Positions 18,120-26,670 of a DNA stretch of 64,000 nt are shown piece by piece. The DNA comes from Bacillus sp. X1(2014) (GTDB taxonomy: Bacteria; Bacillota; Bacilli; Bacillales_B; DSM-18226). The first letter of the stretch is position 1. Each line of letters begins with the position of its first letter. Location of the stretch: positions 62,001 through 126,000 of the forward strand of contig NZ_VEED01000007.1 in the NCBI RefSeq assembly GCF_007678255.1, written 5' to 3'. The notes beneath the pieces are model-generated. The model saw only the letters and a program-made list of their open reading frames with translations, had not been told where the DNA came from and did no database searches. The translations under genes and the position numbers were made by a program.

Positions 18120-19031
18120 ATGGCTTATAAGCCCCGTTTTGAATCAAAGGAATTAAAGATTTTAAGAGTGTTAAATAAAAGGATGATGTTATCTGAAAAG
18201 GACAAGCAGCACTTTTTCACCCTTAGGAAGGGGTTTGAAGGAGAAGTCATGTTTGATAAACTAACCGAAGAGCTCAAATGCGAATGCTATATATTGAATG
18301 ATCTGTTGTTTAAGGTAAACAACACCTTATTTCAAATAGACTCCTTGATTATTACTTCTGGTAGAATCTTCTTTTACGAAATAAAAAATTTCGAGGGGGA
18401 TTATTTTATTGATCCAAACACAAACCGCTTATACAAGAAGCCTAAAAAAGAATATAATAATCCACTTCTCCAATTGATTCGCAGCGATTCCCTGCTCCGT
18501 CAATTACTTCAGAATATTGGGTATAACTTTCCAATCGAGGCCCAAGTCGTTTTTATTAATCCCGAATTTACCCTATACCAAGCCCCCCTCGACAGTCCTA
18601 TTATTTTTCCAACTCAATTAAATAGCTATATGAGAAAGTTAGATGCAATTCCTTCTAAATTAAACGGAAAGGATAAACTGCTTGCTGACAAATTGATTTC
18701 CCTTCATATTGAAGAAAATCCTTATACCGTACTGCCAGATTATGAATTCAAGAAGTTGCGTAAAGGAATGACTTGTGCAGTGTGTGACTCATTTTCAATT
18801 TATGTTAACGGTAAGATATGCCAGTGTGGTGACTGTGGGCATGAAGAGTTGGTTACAGTTGCAGTTTTACGAAATGTAAGCGAAATACGGCTTCTATTTC
18901 CTGAAATGAGGATTACCACGAATTTAATTTATGATTGGTGCGTGATGATAGAGTTAAAAAGGACAATTAGGAGGATTTTAGTGAGGAATTATAAACAGAT
19001 TAGAGTTCGTCAGTGGACTTATTATGAATGA
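18120..19031 (+). CDS. NERD-domain protein with C-terminal zinc-ribbon-like segment
   Basis: A 303-residue protein with a nuclease-related (NERD) domain at about 25-150. The restriction-endonuclease-like core is visible as DSLIITSGRIFFYEIKNFEG, with the Glu-x-Lys of the family. Residues about 215-250 contain CAVC and CQCGDCGHEE, likely a small zinc-binding segment. NERD proteins are thought to act on DNA or RNA but cellular roles are mostly unknown. I use ATG 18120, nine bases after AGAAAGG; TTG 18111 abuts the ribosome site. It stands alone and converges on the deglycosidase pair, with the 52-bp repeat array as the shared 3' region. Confidence 0.85.
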   Translation: MAYKPRFESKELKILRVLNKRMMLSEKDKQHFFTLRKGFEGEVMFDKLTEELKCECYILNDLLFKVNNTLFQIDSLIITSGRIFFYEIKNFEGDYFIDPNTNRLYKKPKKEYNNPLLQLIRSDSLLRQLLQNIGYNFPIEAQVVFINPEFTLYQAPLDSPIIFPTQLNSYMRKLDAIPSKLNGKDKLLADKLISLHIEENPYTVLPDYEFKKLRKGMTCAVCDSFSIYVNGKICQCGDCGHEELVTVAVLRNVSEIRLLFPEMRITTNLIYDWCVMIELKRTIRRILVRNYKQIRVRQWTYYE

Positions 19032-19048
19032 ACTTTCTATCGACGGAG

Positions 19049-19462
19049 TTTAGGTCATCACGGGATCAATGATGACCTTTTCCGCTTCATACTTCCTAAG
19101 GTTTGGTCGTCATCCTCTTGATGATGACCTTTTCTACTTCTTGCCTCCTGAGGTTTGGCCGTCATCCTCTTGATGATGACCTTTTTCACTTCATACTTCC
19201 TGAGGTTTGGTCGTCATCCGCCTGATGATGACCTTTTCTTCTTCTTGCCTCCTGAGGTTTGGTCGTCATCCTCTTGATGATGACCTTTTCTACTTCTTGC
19301 CTCCTGAGGTTTGGCCGTCATCCGCTTGATGACGACCTTTTCCTCTTTTTATTTCTTGAATTATGGTCATCATCAGCATGATGATGACCTATTCCCCTTC
19401 TACCTCGTGAGGTTTGGTTGTCATTCGCTTAAATGATGACCTTTTCTAATTCTTACTTCCAA
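19049..19462. repeat. eight-unit tandem array of 52-bp hairpin repeats
   Basis: About eight units with a period of 52 bp; unit starts at 19102, 19154, 19206, 19258, 19310 and 19362, then 19413 after one base is lost, plus a diverged first unit at about 19049. Each unit has a stem such as GGTCGTCATC pairing with GATGATGACC across a 5-base loop, followed by CTTTTC, so each looks like a rho-independent terminator read from the left. Outer units are most diverged and the central ones nearly identical, as expected from unequal exchange. The array fills the gap between the convergent NERD and deglycosidase-alpha genes. Confidence 0.92.
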
Positions 19463-19468
19463 ACTAAT

Positions 19469-20458
19469 TTACTTGCCAAGTATGTTTTTTAATAAGACTT
19501 GATGGCGACGTACTTGTTCTACGCTATCTACTTCCATGAAATCCTGAATATGCCGATTTCCTTCATATTCGCTATCGATATATCCCTCATAGCCGCCTTC
19601 AATTAAGACATCCAAAATATCTTTATATGGAATACTTGGTTCCTCAAAATTTTCCGTGATTTCATAGAACTTACCATGCACATGCATAATATATGGGATA
19701 TAATCTTTTAAAATTTTAGGATCAGTATAAACAAAATGAGTGGCTAAATCGGCAAAATTAATATCCACTTCATTCGCATTCTTCATTTTCTTAACAGCCG
19801 CTAAAGTCTCATGTTTATCTACACCATTCGCATAATTATCACTAACAAATTTGAGTATTTCAGGTGTCCCTCCATCACGTACATATCTTTGCTCCATAAC
19901 AGGGGCTACCCTTTTAACAAAAATGCCAAGGTCCGGCATAATTCCAAACCATTTCGTCCCGCTGCTTATAATGTACTCCATTCGTTCCTCAAACCAAGGA
20001 GTTCCAAAGGTAAATGGGGCATGTACTTCCAAAGCAATCTTCACTCCATACTCTTCTGCGTAGGGAAGACTTTTTTCTATTACTTCTAATGGGGTGGAAA
20101 CTAATGTCCTCAACACCTTGAATCCTAGTTTATTAGCAATTTTTATATCTCGAACCATCATATCCACCGATTCATCTAAAGTTAAAATACGATTAGGAAA
20201 TAATTTGGTATCTAAAAAAGCATCGTACGCAATTGGTTCCGTTCCATACCTGTCCATCCATTCAAACCACTGATCCACGAACTCATCAGTAAGCTTAGGG
20301 AATCCTTTGAGCATTTGTTCTGGTAACAATTCAATGCCAGTTGCACCGGTTTTGGCAACTTCAGCGATACATTGCTCTAAATCTAGTTTTCTAGTAAAGA
20401 ATTCTTCCTGATAACTATAAAGTGACACTCCGCGTTTAATATTGTGCAGTTTACTCAT
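19469..20458 (-). CDS. C-glycoside deglycosidase alpha subunit, copy 1 (TIM-barrel isomerase-like)
   Basis: A 329-residue AP-endonuclease-2/sugar phosphate isomerase-type TIM barrel. Paired with a DUF6379 gene, it matches the catalytic alpha subunit of C-glycoside deglycosidases (DgpC, CarB), which split the C-C bond of 3-keto C-glycosides using a divalent metal. Likely ligands are Glu144 (ALEVHAP), Asp176 (MPDLGIF), His261 (HGKFY) and Glu297 (SEYEG); His146 is also kept. The start follows GGAGG by seven bases, 16 bases downstream of the beta gene. It is the last gene before the 52-bp repeat array. Substrate specificity cannot be read from sequence. Confidence 0.85.
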   Translation of the reverse strand: MSKLHNIKRGVSLYSYQEEFFTRKLDLEQCIAEVAKTGATGIELLPEQMLKGFPKLTDEFVDQWFEWMDRYGTEPIAYDAFLDTKLFPNRILTLDESVDMMVRDIKIANKLGFKVLRTLVSTPLEVIEKSLPYAEEYGVKIALEVHAPFTFGTPWFEERMEYIISSGTKWFGIMPDLGIFVKRVAPVMEQRYVRDGGTPEILKFVSDNYANGVDKHETLAAVKKMKNANEVDINFADLATHFVYTDPKILKDYIPYIMHVHGKFYEITENFEEPSIPYKDILDVLIEGGYEGYIDSEYEGNRHIQDFMEVDSVEQVRRHQVLLKNILGK

Positions 20459-20474
20459 GTCGCTGCCTCCATTT

Positions 20475-20882
20475 CTATGCTATAACTTTATCTTCTTCAA
20501 GCGTAATATTCTTGGTGTCTTCACCTATATTCGGCCAAGGCAAATATGATATTCGCAGGTTCACGATGGCGTGTACTTTATGAGTTCCTTCTGATAAACC
20601 GTCTGCTTTCTTAACGAACAATGTTGCCTTTTCACCAAATTCCCATCGATTGTTGATCACGGTCGATAATTCATTGTATGGAAAGCTGCCAGTTTCCACA
20701 GAAAAAGTCATTTCTTCACGTGAAAAAGAAACTCCATCAATCTCCAAATCAATGCTGTTAATTAAAGAAAGTGCAATTCCCCGGTAGTAGGGAATTCGCA
20801 ATTTCACTTCAAAGCCTATTATGTCTCCATCTTTTACGACATTTCTAAATCCATCTTCACAAACCATATATTGTTCAAACAT
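20475..20882 (-). CDS. C-glycoside deglycosidase beta subunit, copy 1 (DUF6379)
   Basis: A 135-residue all-beta protein of the DUF6379 family, the small subunit of C-glycoside deglycosidase. Typical segments are the central PYYRGIALSLINSIDLEIDG and the GLSEGTHKV turn near residue 100. In known enzymes the beta subunit packs on the barrel and completes the active site. I choose ATG 20882, eight bases after AAGGAG; the in-frame TTG at 20891 lies too close to that site. It is first of the two-gene pair and has its own promoter module (20917-21065), although it follows the ABC permease genes in the same direction. Confidence 0.85.
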   Translation of the reverse strand: MFEQYMVCEDGFRNVVKDGDIIGFEVKLRIPYYRGIALSLINSIDLEIDGVSFSREEMTFSVETGSFPYNELSTVINNRWEFGEKATLFVKKADGLSEGTHKVHAIVNLRISYLPWPNIGEDTKNITLEEDKVIA

Positions 20883-20916
20883 GAACAACACTCCTTATTC
20901 TAGTTTCTCGTATATT

Positions 20917-21065
20917 CAGGTACCGCTTACATTTATAATTTTAATACGTTCAGTGATTTACTTCCTTCTAACTATTAACCAGATTAATATTAATTTTGAA
21001 GCATGTTTTGTTATTTCTTTTATCATAAAAAAAAGAGGTTAAAAATCTGAATGCGATTTTTAACC
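20917..21065 (-). promoter_or_regulatory. promoter module of deglycosidase pair 1 (cre-like box plus inverted repeat)
   Basis: Box A is ATGTAAGCGG on the minus strand (20932-20923) within a cre-like 16-mer at 20917-20932. Box B is the inverted repeat GGTTAAAAATC-N7-GATTTTTAACC (21037-21065), 104 bases upstream of box A. Box B is also followed by a T-run on the minus strand and could double as terminator of the upstream permease gene. Confidence 0.6.
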
Positions 21066-21091
21066 TTCTGTTATCTAAATAAACAAATGAA

Positions 21092-21979
21092 TCATCCTTT
21101 TACAGAACCCAATGCAATGCCTTTAACCAAGTATTTTTGAAAGAAGGGATAGGCTATAAGGATCGGCAGGATTCCAATGACTGCAATTGCCATCCGTACA
21201 GCTGTTGTAGGAATTTGTGCTGCTGCCGTACTTGTGTTGCTTCCTAAGTTGCTGCTTGCTAAAAATTGAATATCCGACATCATCCTATTCAACATATTTT
21301 GGATACTGAATAGTGATGGGTCAGTGATATAGATAAGTCCATTAAACCAATCATTCCAATAAATAATGGTTTGAAGAAGCCCAATTGTAGCGAGGATAGG
21401 CAATGAAAGCGGTAGAACGATCGAGAAGAAGGTTCGAAATTCACCTGCACCATCTATTCTTGCTGATTCAATAACAGGCTCGGGTATGGAAGTGATGAAA
21501 AATGTTCTCATTAATAATACGTTAAATCCGTTCATGAGTAACCCAGGAACAATTAGGGCCCAAATAGTATTTTTAATATCAAAAAATTGAGTATATATGA
21601 GATAAGTTGGAACCAGTCCACCGTTGAATAATAATGTAAAGAAAACAAAAAAAGCAAAAATGTTTCTGTATGGTAAATCACGGCGAGAAAGGGCATAAGC
21701 CAAAAACGCAGTCATCGCCAAGCTGATAAAGGTTCCAAATATAGTAATGAAAATGGTAATTCCATAAGCCCTTAAAATACTTGAAGCATTTGTTAGCAAG
21801 TACTCATAAGCCGCAAAGCTCAACTCCTTTGGAAAAAAGGAATAACCTTCCTTTAAAATGGAAGATTCCTCACTCAAGGACGAAGATAATAGAATGATTA
21901 ATGGAATGATGCTCCCTACCGCAAGTATGATTAAAAAGAAATGTGAAACCCATTGTGTAATTCGTTCTGACCTATACAT
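21092..21979 (-). CDS. carbohydrate ABC transporter permease (LplC/YtcP type)
   Basis: A 295-residue inner permease subunit with six predicted helices and the EAA loop GAGEFRTFFSIVLPLSLPILATI at about 195-220, which contacts the ATPase. It belongs to the MalG-like CUT1 group, closest in style to LplC/YtcP proteins that import complex oligosaccharides. It is third in a binding protein-permease-permease operon. No ATP-binding subunit is encoded nearby; in Bacillus such importers share a multitask ATPase of the MsmX type. Importing glycosides or oligosaccharides for the flanking enzymes is the expected role. Confidence 0.9.
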   Translation of the reverse strand: MYRSERITQWVSHFFLIILAVGSIIPLIILLSSSLSEESSILKEGYSFFPKELSFAAYEYLLTNASSILRAYGITIFITIFGTFISLAMTAFLAYALSRRDLPYRNIFAFFVFFTLLFNGGLVPTYLIYTQFFDIKNTIWALIVPGLLMNGFNVLLMRTFFITSIPEPVIESARIDGAGEFRTFFSIVLPLSLPILATIGLLQTIIYWNDWFNGLIYITDPSLFSIQNMLNRMMSDIQFLASSNLGSNTSTAAAQIPTTAVRMAIAVIGILPILIAYPFFQKYLVKGIALGSVKG

Positions 21980-21996
21980 TCCCCTCCACCTCCAGA

Positions 21997-22974
21997 TTAA
22001 AATAATGCATTCTCTTTACTCTTTCTGCGAACTAGATAATTCGAAAGTAAAACAAGGACAAATCCGACAACAGACTGATATAGACCTGCAGCTGCTGACA
22101 TCCCGATATCCCCAAGCTGCATTAAACCACGGTAAACATAGGTATCAATAACATTTGTAGTGTCATAGATTGCACCTGAATTCATTGGTACTTGATAGAA
22201 CAATCCGAAATCGGAATAGAAAATACGTCCGATTGACAATAATGTCATCATGATAATGACTGGCATAATCAAAGGAATGGTTATATGAATGATTTGCTGC
22301 CATTTATTTGCACCGTCTAAGGTAGCTGCTTCATAGTACTCTTGGTCAATTCCGATAATTGCTGCCAAGTAAATAACACACAAGAAACCGACACCCTTCC
22401 ACATGTTGATGAAGGTTAATATATAAGGCCAATATTTTGCTTCTGAATACCAGGATACTCCTTCAAGCCCAAGCATGGGTAAAATCGTTTTGTTTAGATA
22501 ACCTACATCTTCACTTAGAAAGGCAAATCCCAAATAACTAACGATGACCATCGAGATCAAGAAGGGCAAAAGGATTGTACTTTGATAAAAGCTTTTCACC
22601 AACTTATTCTTAATTTCATTCAACATAATTGCTACAGCGATAGCCACTACGGTATTTAATATAATGAATCCACCATTATATAGAATGGTGTTTCGGGTAA
22701 TGATAAAGGCATCTTTTGTGCTAAACAAGTATTCAAAGTTTTTAAATCCGACCCAATCACTGGCAAATATCCCTTTTGCATAGTTAATATCTTTAAAAGC
22801 AATCATAAGGCCAAACATTGGCAGATAATTATTGACCAACAAGTAAATTAAACCGGGCAGCATCATAATAAAAAGTGGTAAAGCCCTTTTTAATTTGATG
22901 AACCTTGTGTTTACCTTTTTTGCAGGAATCGATTGGACATCTGTTTTGAATTCCTCCACTGTTACTTCTGACAT
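21997..22974 (-). CDS. carbohydrate ABC transporter permease (LplB type)
   Basis: A 325-residue permease with six helices after a cytosolic N-terminal tail of about 30 residues; the first helix has LPLFIMMLPGLIYLLVNNYLPM, a hallmark of LplB-type subunits. The EAA loop is YYEAATLDGANKWQQIIHITIPLIMPVI. It forms the heterodimeric channel with the product of the next gene, 17 bases downstream. Between it and the binding-protein gene lies a hairpin (23028-23056) that probably reduces read-through, so the binding protein is made in excess. Confidence 0.9.
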   Translation of the reverse strand: MSEVTVEEFKTDVQSIPAKKVNTRFIKLKRALPLFIMMLPGLIYLLVNNYLPMFGLMIAFKDINYAKGIFASDWVGFKNFEYLFSTKDAFIITRNTILYNGGFIILNTVVAIAVAIMLNEIKNKLVKSFYQSTILLPFLISMVIVSYLGFAFLSEDVGYLNKTILPMLGLEGVSWYSEAKYWPYILTFINMWKGVGFLCVIYLAAIIGIDQEYYEAATLDGANKWQQIIHITIPLIMPVIIMMTLLSIGRIFYSDFGLFYQVPMNSGAIYDTTNVIDTYVYRGLMQLGDIGMSAAAGLYQSVVGFVLVLLSNYLVRRKSKENALF

Positions 22975-23027
22975 CCTTATTGCCCCCTTGCTCCAATTTT
23001 TCTGCTTCTATGAAGGATATAAAAAGA

Positions 23028-23056
23028 GATTAAAAACCAAACTGGGATTTTTAATC
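23028..23056 (-). terminator. intercistronic attenuating hairpin (box B-like inverted repeat)
   Basis: GATTAAAAACC-N7-GATTTTTAATC, extended by AAGA/TCTT outside, between the binding-protein stop (23116) and the permease start (22974). It is followed by a short T-run on the minus strand, consistent with partial termination. Its arms and 7-base spacer are the same as the operator-like inverted repeats elsewhere in the island. Confidence 0.6.
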
Positions 23057-23115
23057 TCTTAGAAATAAAAATTAGTAGTTTAAAGCCCCCTAAGTTTTCA
23101 AAGCCTTGTGTAATA

Positions 23116-24600
23116 TTATTTTTGCGTTCTCGCCCATTCATCGATTTGTTTTTGTTTTTCTTCAATAATTCTATCAATACCTGCATCCTTTAAATTTTTA
23201 ATAAATTCAGGCAGTTTGGTTTTAGGATCAAGTACACCTGATTCCAAGCTAACAGCATATTTATTTACGACATTGGTAACAGCTGTGACTTCTGTTTTGA
23301 CAGGTGATGGGTCAAAGTTAAAGCCTAGAGCCTTAGACTTTATCGCTCTTTTGTTGAATTCATCCGTTTGCTTCCAAAGGTCTGCATCATTTCCTTCAAA
23401 TACATAAGAGAGGAATGAATTTCCCATTGCAAAACTCATATTTAAATTGTAGCCATTGTTTGATGCATCTACGCCTGTAGGATATTTAATGACCGTATCA
23501 GATACTTTTTCATAATGCTTTCCTTCAATCCCCCAACTCAGCAAATTGACGAGTTCTTCGTCATGATACATTAAATTTAGAAATTTCATCGCGGCTTCTG
23601 GCACCTGTGAACTTTGCGGAATCCCCCACATCATCGTTGTGACACCAAAAGTTGTTGCAACCGGCTCTCCTAGTGAAGTTGTCACCATAGGTTTTGCTGT
23701 ATTTTGGGATTCTTGTAAAGCAATACCTGGTTTTTGTGGGCTGAAATAACTAAAACCTACATTTGATTTGACTAAATTGGTGCCCGTTTCCGTATTTGTA
23801 GAAGGATTCTTCATAAGCAGTCCTTCGTTCTGCCATTTCCTCATTTTCTTTACAAACTCCGCATATTCTTCCGTTTCATACAAGTCTACGACTTTCAAAT
23901 TATTATCATAGTTAGGTAATACTCCTAAACCGTCACCTAAACGGTCGAACCAGTTATAGATCATCGTTGGCTGTTGACCAGGGTTGGATGGCACAAGCGG
24001 TGTAATTCCTTTCTCGTTTTCCTTGATCGTTTTCAAGACGGCTTCTACATCATCAAGCGTTTTGATCTTGTTGATATCAATATTATATTTTTCTACCAAA
24101 TCTTTGCGCATATTAATCCCGCTGGCCGAAGCCATATCTCTTAGGGTTGGAACCCCATATAATTTCCCCCCTACCTTTGCTGCGTTTAAAAAGTCCTTGT
24201 CCATAACCTGATTGATATCTGGACCGAGTTTCTCAACGAGGTCATCCAAAGGTAATAATTGTCCTTTGGATGCTTGGGAGGTGTAGCCAAAAAAGGAAGC
24301 GAGGAGCATTAAATCTACTTTTTCATTACTAGACAACATTAAATTGGTTTGTTGAACGTAGTTACCAATATTAATCGGTGTTAATTTAACTTTTACCTTA
24401 ATCTTTTCCTCCGTAATCTTGTTGATTTCATCTTGTACTAGTTGTAAATCTTTAGGTACGGAGCCCGAAAACAATACCATATTAATCTCAGAAACTCCTC
24501 CCTTACCGGAGCTCTCATTTGTCGAACTTTCCTCGTTCGAAGTACATGCTGAAAGTAGAAGTAAAAAACAAACCAGAATAATACTAATCAGTTTTTTCAT
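23116..24600 (-). CDS. extracellular sugar-binding lipoprotein (LplA/YtcQ type)
   Basis: A 494-residue solute-binding protein. A hydrophobic leader ends in LLSAC with Cys19 as the lipid attachment site. The size and the late segments, such as MKFLNLMYHDEELVNLLSWGIEGKHYE, are those of the large CUT1 binding proteins that serve LplB/LplC permeases. It sits at the head of the importer operon. An ATGTAAGCGG cre-like box (24641-24650) and an imperfect inverted repeat lie upstream. The bound ligand is probably a plant oligosaccharide or glycoside; this is inferred from context. Confidence 0.92.
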   Translation of the reverse strand: MKKLISIILVCFLLLLSACTSNEESSTNESSGKGGVSEINMVLFSGSVPKDLQLVQDEINKITEEKIKVKVKLTPINIGNYVQQTNLMLSSNEKVDLMLLASFFGYTSQASKGQLLPLDDLVEKLGPDINQVMDKDFLNAAKVGGKLYGVPTLRDMASASGINMRKDLVEKYNIDINKIKTLDDVEAVLKTIKENEKGITPLVPSNPGQQPTMIYNWFDRLGDGLGVLPNYDNNLKVVDLYETEEYAEFVKKMRKWQNEGLLMKNPSTNTETGTNLVKSNVGFSYFSPQKPGIALQESQNTAKPMVTTSLGEPVATTFGVTTMMWGIPQSSQVPEAAMKFLNLMYHDEELVNLLSWGIEGKHYEKVSDTVIKYPTGVDASNNGYNLNMSFAMGNSFLSYVFEGNDADLWKQTDEFNKRAIKSKALGFNFDPSPVKTEVTAVTNVVNKYAVSLESGVLDPKTKLPEFIKNLKDAGIDRIIEEKQKQIDEWARTQK

Positions 24601-24640
24601 TTAATGACCCCTTTTTCTAGTAATTTCATAAACCCACCTT

Positions 24641-24728
24641 ATGTAAGCGGTTTATTTAAAGATTATTATAGGGGGGAATGATGGTGAAAACGTTCAGTTT
24701 TTTGTTAAAAATAATATCAATTTTTATC
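24641..24728 (-). promoter_or_regulatory. cre-like box and box-B-like repeat upstream of the ABC importer
   Basis: ATGTAAGCGGTTTATT (24641-24656, plus-strand reading) matches cre at 15 of 16 positions, about 41 bases before the binding-protein start. An imperfect GTTAAAAAT-N7-ATTTTTATC (24704-24728) overlaps the end of the araC gene. Spacing differs from the six well-ordered modules, so only the cre is a firm suggestion. Confidence 0.5.
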
Positions 24729-25658
24729 TTTTTCAGAAAATATTAAATAATCATACAAATCACCAAGGTCATCTTCTTCATCATATTGATAACCTTCAAT
24801 GCCATTTTTCATTTGACAAGTTTTGACAGAGTTATAGGAGTGTTTTTTTCGATATTGATAGGGTGTAGTTTGAAAGGTCTCTTTAAAAAGTTTATGAAAG
24901 GTATTTAAATTAGAAAAGCCAGACTCCATTGCAATCTGAATAATGGGCCAATCTGTTTCCAGCATGGTTCGGACTGCATGTTCCAAGCGTATCCCGTTTA
25001 AATATTTTACGAACGGTTGTCCCATATGATGCTGAAAATACCTTGATAGGTAAGGAACCGTTAGTTTTTCATTTTCTGCCATTTCATTTAATGTGAGTGG
25101 ATGCATAAAATTCTGTTGAATATAACTCGTGATCCTAGTAAGGCGTTCTATATCCTTTTTGCTGTTTCTATGTAATTGCTCATTATTTTTCACTCTAAAT
25201 TTGCAAATAAGGCTGTAAATGATATCTAACAAGATAGAATGAATTTTTACGTCGAATCCTTCTCCCTTAGTTCTTAAGATAATCATCAATTGGGCAATTA
25301 ATGATCGAATGACATTAAACTCGGATTGTTCCACATATTGAAAGGATTGGCAGAGAAACGTTTCTTTTTCAATGTTCTTGTACCATTTTTTAATAAAAGA
25401 AATTGGGATTTGGAGGACTAATAGCTTGTTATCTTCACTTGATTCAACGCCGTGAACTTCATTGCTATTTATAAGCAGCAAGTCATTTTTTTGCAAATGA
25501 TACTCTTCTCTACCGACATAAACATGAATTCGCCCTTTCAGAACAAATAAAAATTCGATTCGGTCGTGCCAATGCATGGCAACATATTTCACACTGTTCA
25601 TCAAAATAAACATCGGTATTTCCTCATTTAAAACAACACTTTCGTATGGATATTTCAT
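24717..25658 (-). CDS. AraC-family transcriptional regulator with cupin sensor
   Basis: A 313-residue regulator. Residues about 1-160 form a cupin-like sugar-sensing region (MHWHDRIEFLFVLKGRIHVYVG...NSNEVHGVE). Residues about 190-280 form the double helix-turn-helix with the second signature IIQIAMESGFSNLNTFHKLFKETFQTTPYQYRKK. A 30-residue acidic tail follows. It lies immediately upstream of the ABC importer genes, the usual place for their activator, and is one of two candidates for recognising the shared promoter elements of the island. Start is ATG after GGGGAGG. Confidence 0.92.
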   Translation of the reverse strand: MKYPYESVVLNEEIPMFILMNSVKYVAMHWHDRIEFLFVLKGRIHVYVGREEYHLQKNDLLLINSNEVHGVESSEDNKLLVLQIPISFIKKWYKNIEKETFLCQSFQYVEQSEFNVIRSLIAQLMIILRTKGEGFDVKIHSILLDIIYSLICKFRVKNNEQLHRNSKKDIERLTRITSYIQQNFMHPLTLNEMAENEKLTVPYLSRYFQHHMGQPFVKYLNGIRLEHAVRTMLETDWPIIQIAMESGFSNLNTFHKLFKETFQTTPYQYRKKHSYNSVKTCQMKNGIEGYQYDEEDDLGDLYDYLIFSEKDKN

Positions 25659-25702
25659 GCGTCCTCCCCACTATTAATAAAAAAGTAGATGTGGAAAAAT
25701 TT

Positions 25703-25740
25703 AAAAAAACCGCAAAAGGTTTTGCTATAACTTTGCGGTT
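25703..25740 (-). terminator. terminator after the 292-residue TIM-barrel gene
   Basis: AACCGCAAA pairs with TTTGCGGTT across a 15-base loop; on the minus strand a T-run follows (25703-25709). It separates the esterase-to-isomerase gene group from the araC gene. Confidence 0.78.
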
Positions 25741-25771
25741 ACCTTGCTCACTAATAGGTTGTCTAAAGCAA

Positions 25772-26650
25772 TTAATTTTTTATAAGTCCAAGTACGTATT
25801 TCTCCATGACTTTTAAATCATTCTCAATACTGGAGAATTTATCTCCAAGCTGTCCCTCATTTTCTACAATGGCATAACGGATGTATCCTAATTGATGTAA
25901 CTTCTGATAGGTCTCCTGAAAATTTACAAGTCCGGTCCCTAGATTAACAAAATCAGTTGGTTTCACATACTCTGTGTAGATTTTCATCGTATCTAAAGTG
26001 TTTCCTTGTGGTGAAGACACAAAAATTTTAACTGGATTTACGTGCTTACCTAAGTCCTTTTGATGGACCATATCACAACGATTACCCAGTTTTTCAAGTA
26101 ATACCAACGGATCATGTCCACCTCTCATCACCCATACGAGGTCTAACTCAAATTTCACATGTGCTGGATCAGTATTTTCTACGAGCAGTTCAAATAATGA
26201 TGTTTCTTCTATTCTCTTAAACTCATGTGCATGGTTATGATAGTAAAAATTTAAACCCGCTTCTTTGCACTTCTTTCCAATTAGATTTAGATCTTCTGCT
26301 GCGTGAAGTGTGTCTTCACGTCCTGAAATCATTGCCATTGGGAAAACAATCGACTGACATCCAAGTTCTGCATTTTCTTGAATAATCCGATCCCAATCGG
26401 CATCCATAATTGCACTTCCTGGAGCAACACCTTCATGTGCTGAAAAAGCTTTTAACCCTAATTCACTTAACTTTTGTTTAATTACCGGAAGAGAAAAAGT
26501 ATCGGTATACCGCTTTCCTGTAGAAAAATTTACTGTGATCAACTCGACATTTTTATATCCCATTTCTGCTACCTTTTCCAAGGTTCCGAAGTAATCTTCG
26601 TTTAGTTCTTTAAATACTGAGAATAAATTTAATCCAATTTCGATGGTCAT
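25772..26650 (-). CDS. sugar phosphate isomerase/epimerase-family TIM barrel
   Basis: A 292-residue AP-endonuclease-2 superfamily protein. Family segments are visible: NFYYHNHAHEFKRIEETSLF (Glu/His), VKFELDLVWVMRGGHDP (Asp), CDMVHQKDL (His) and YAIVENEGQ (Glu), so the metal site is complete. It lacks a DUF6379 partner and reads more like the IolE/IolI or YcjR branch than the deglycosidase alpha subunits. It may act on keto-sugars released by the pathway. It is last in the group esterase-GH43-MFS-isomerase, 20 bases after the MFS gene, with a terminator behind it. Confidence 0.85.
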   Translation of the reverse strand: MTIEIGLNLFSVFKELNEDYFGTLEKVAEMGYKNVELITVNFSTGKRYTDTFSLPVIKQKLSELGLKAFSAHEGVAPGSAIMDADWDRIIQENAELGCQSIVFPMAMISGREDTLHAAEDLNLIGKKCKEAGLNFYYHNHAHEFKRIEETSLFELLVENTDPAHVKFELDLVWVMRGGHDPLVLLEKLGNRCDMVHQKDLGKHVNPVKIFVSSPQGNTLDTMKIYTEYVKPTDFVNLGTGLVNFQETYQKLHQLGYIRYAIVENEGQLGDKFSSIENDLKVMEKYVLGLIKN

Positions 26651-26670
26651 ATTTTCTTCTCCTTTTGAGA

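Noticed and set aside
19049..19462. CRISPR-like array
   Set aside because: The whole 52-bp unit repeats with only point differences; there are no variable spacers of constant length and no cas genes. Each unit is a terminator-like hairpin.
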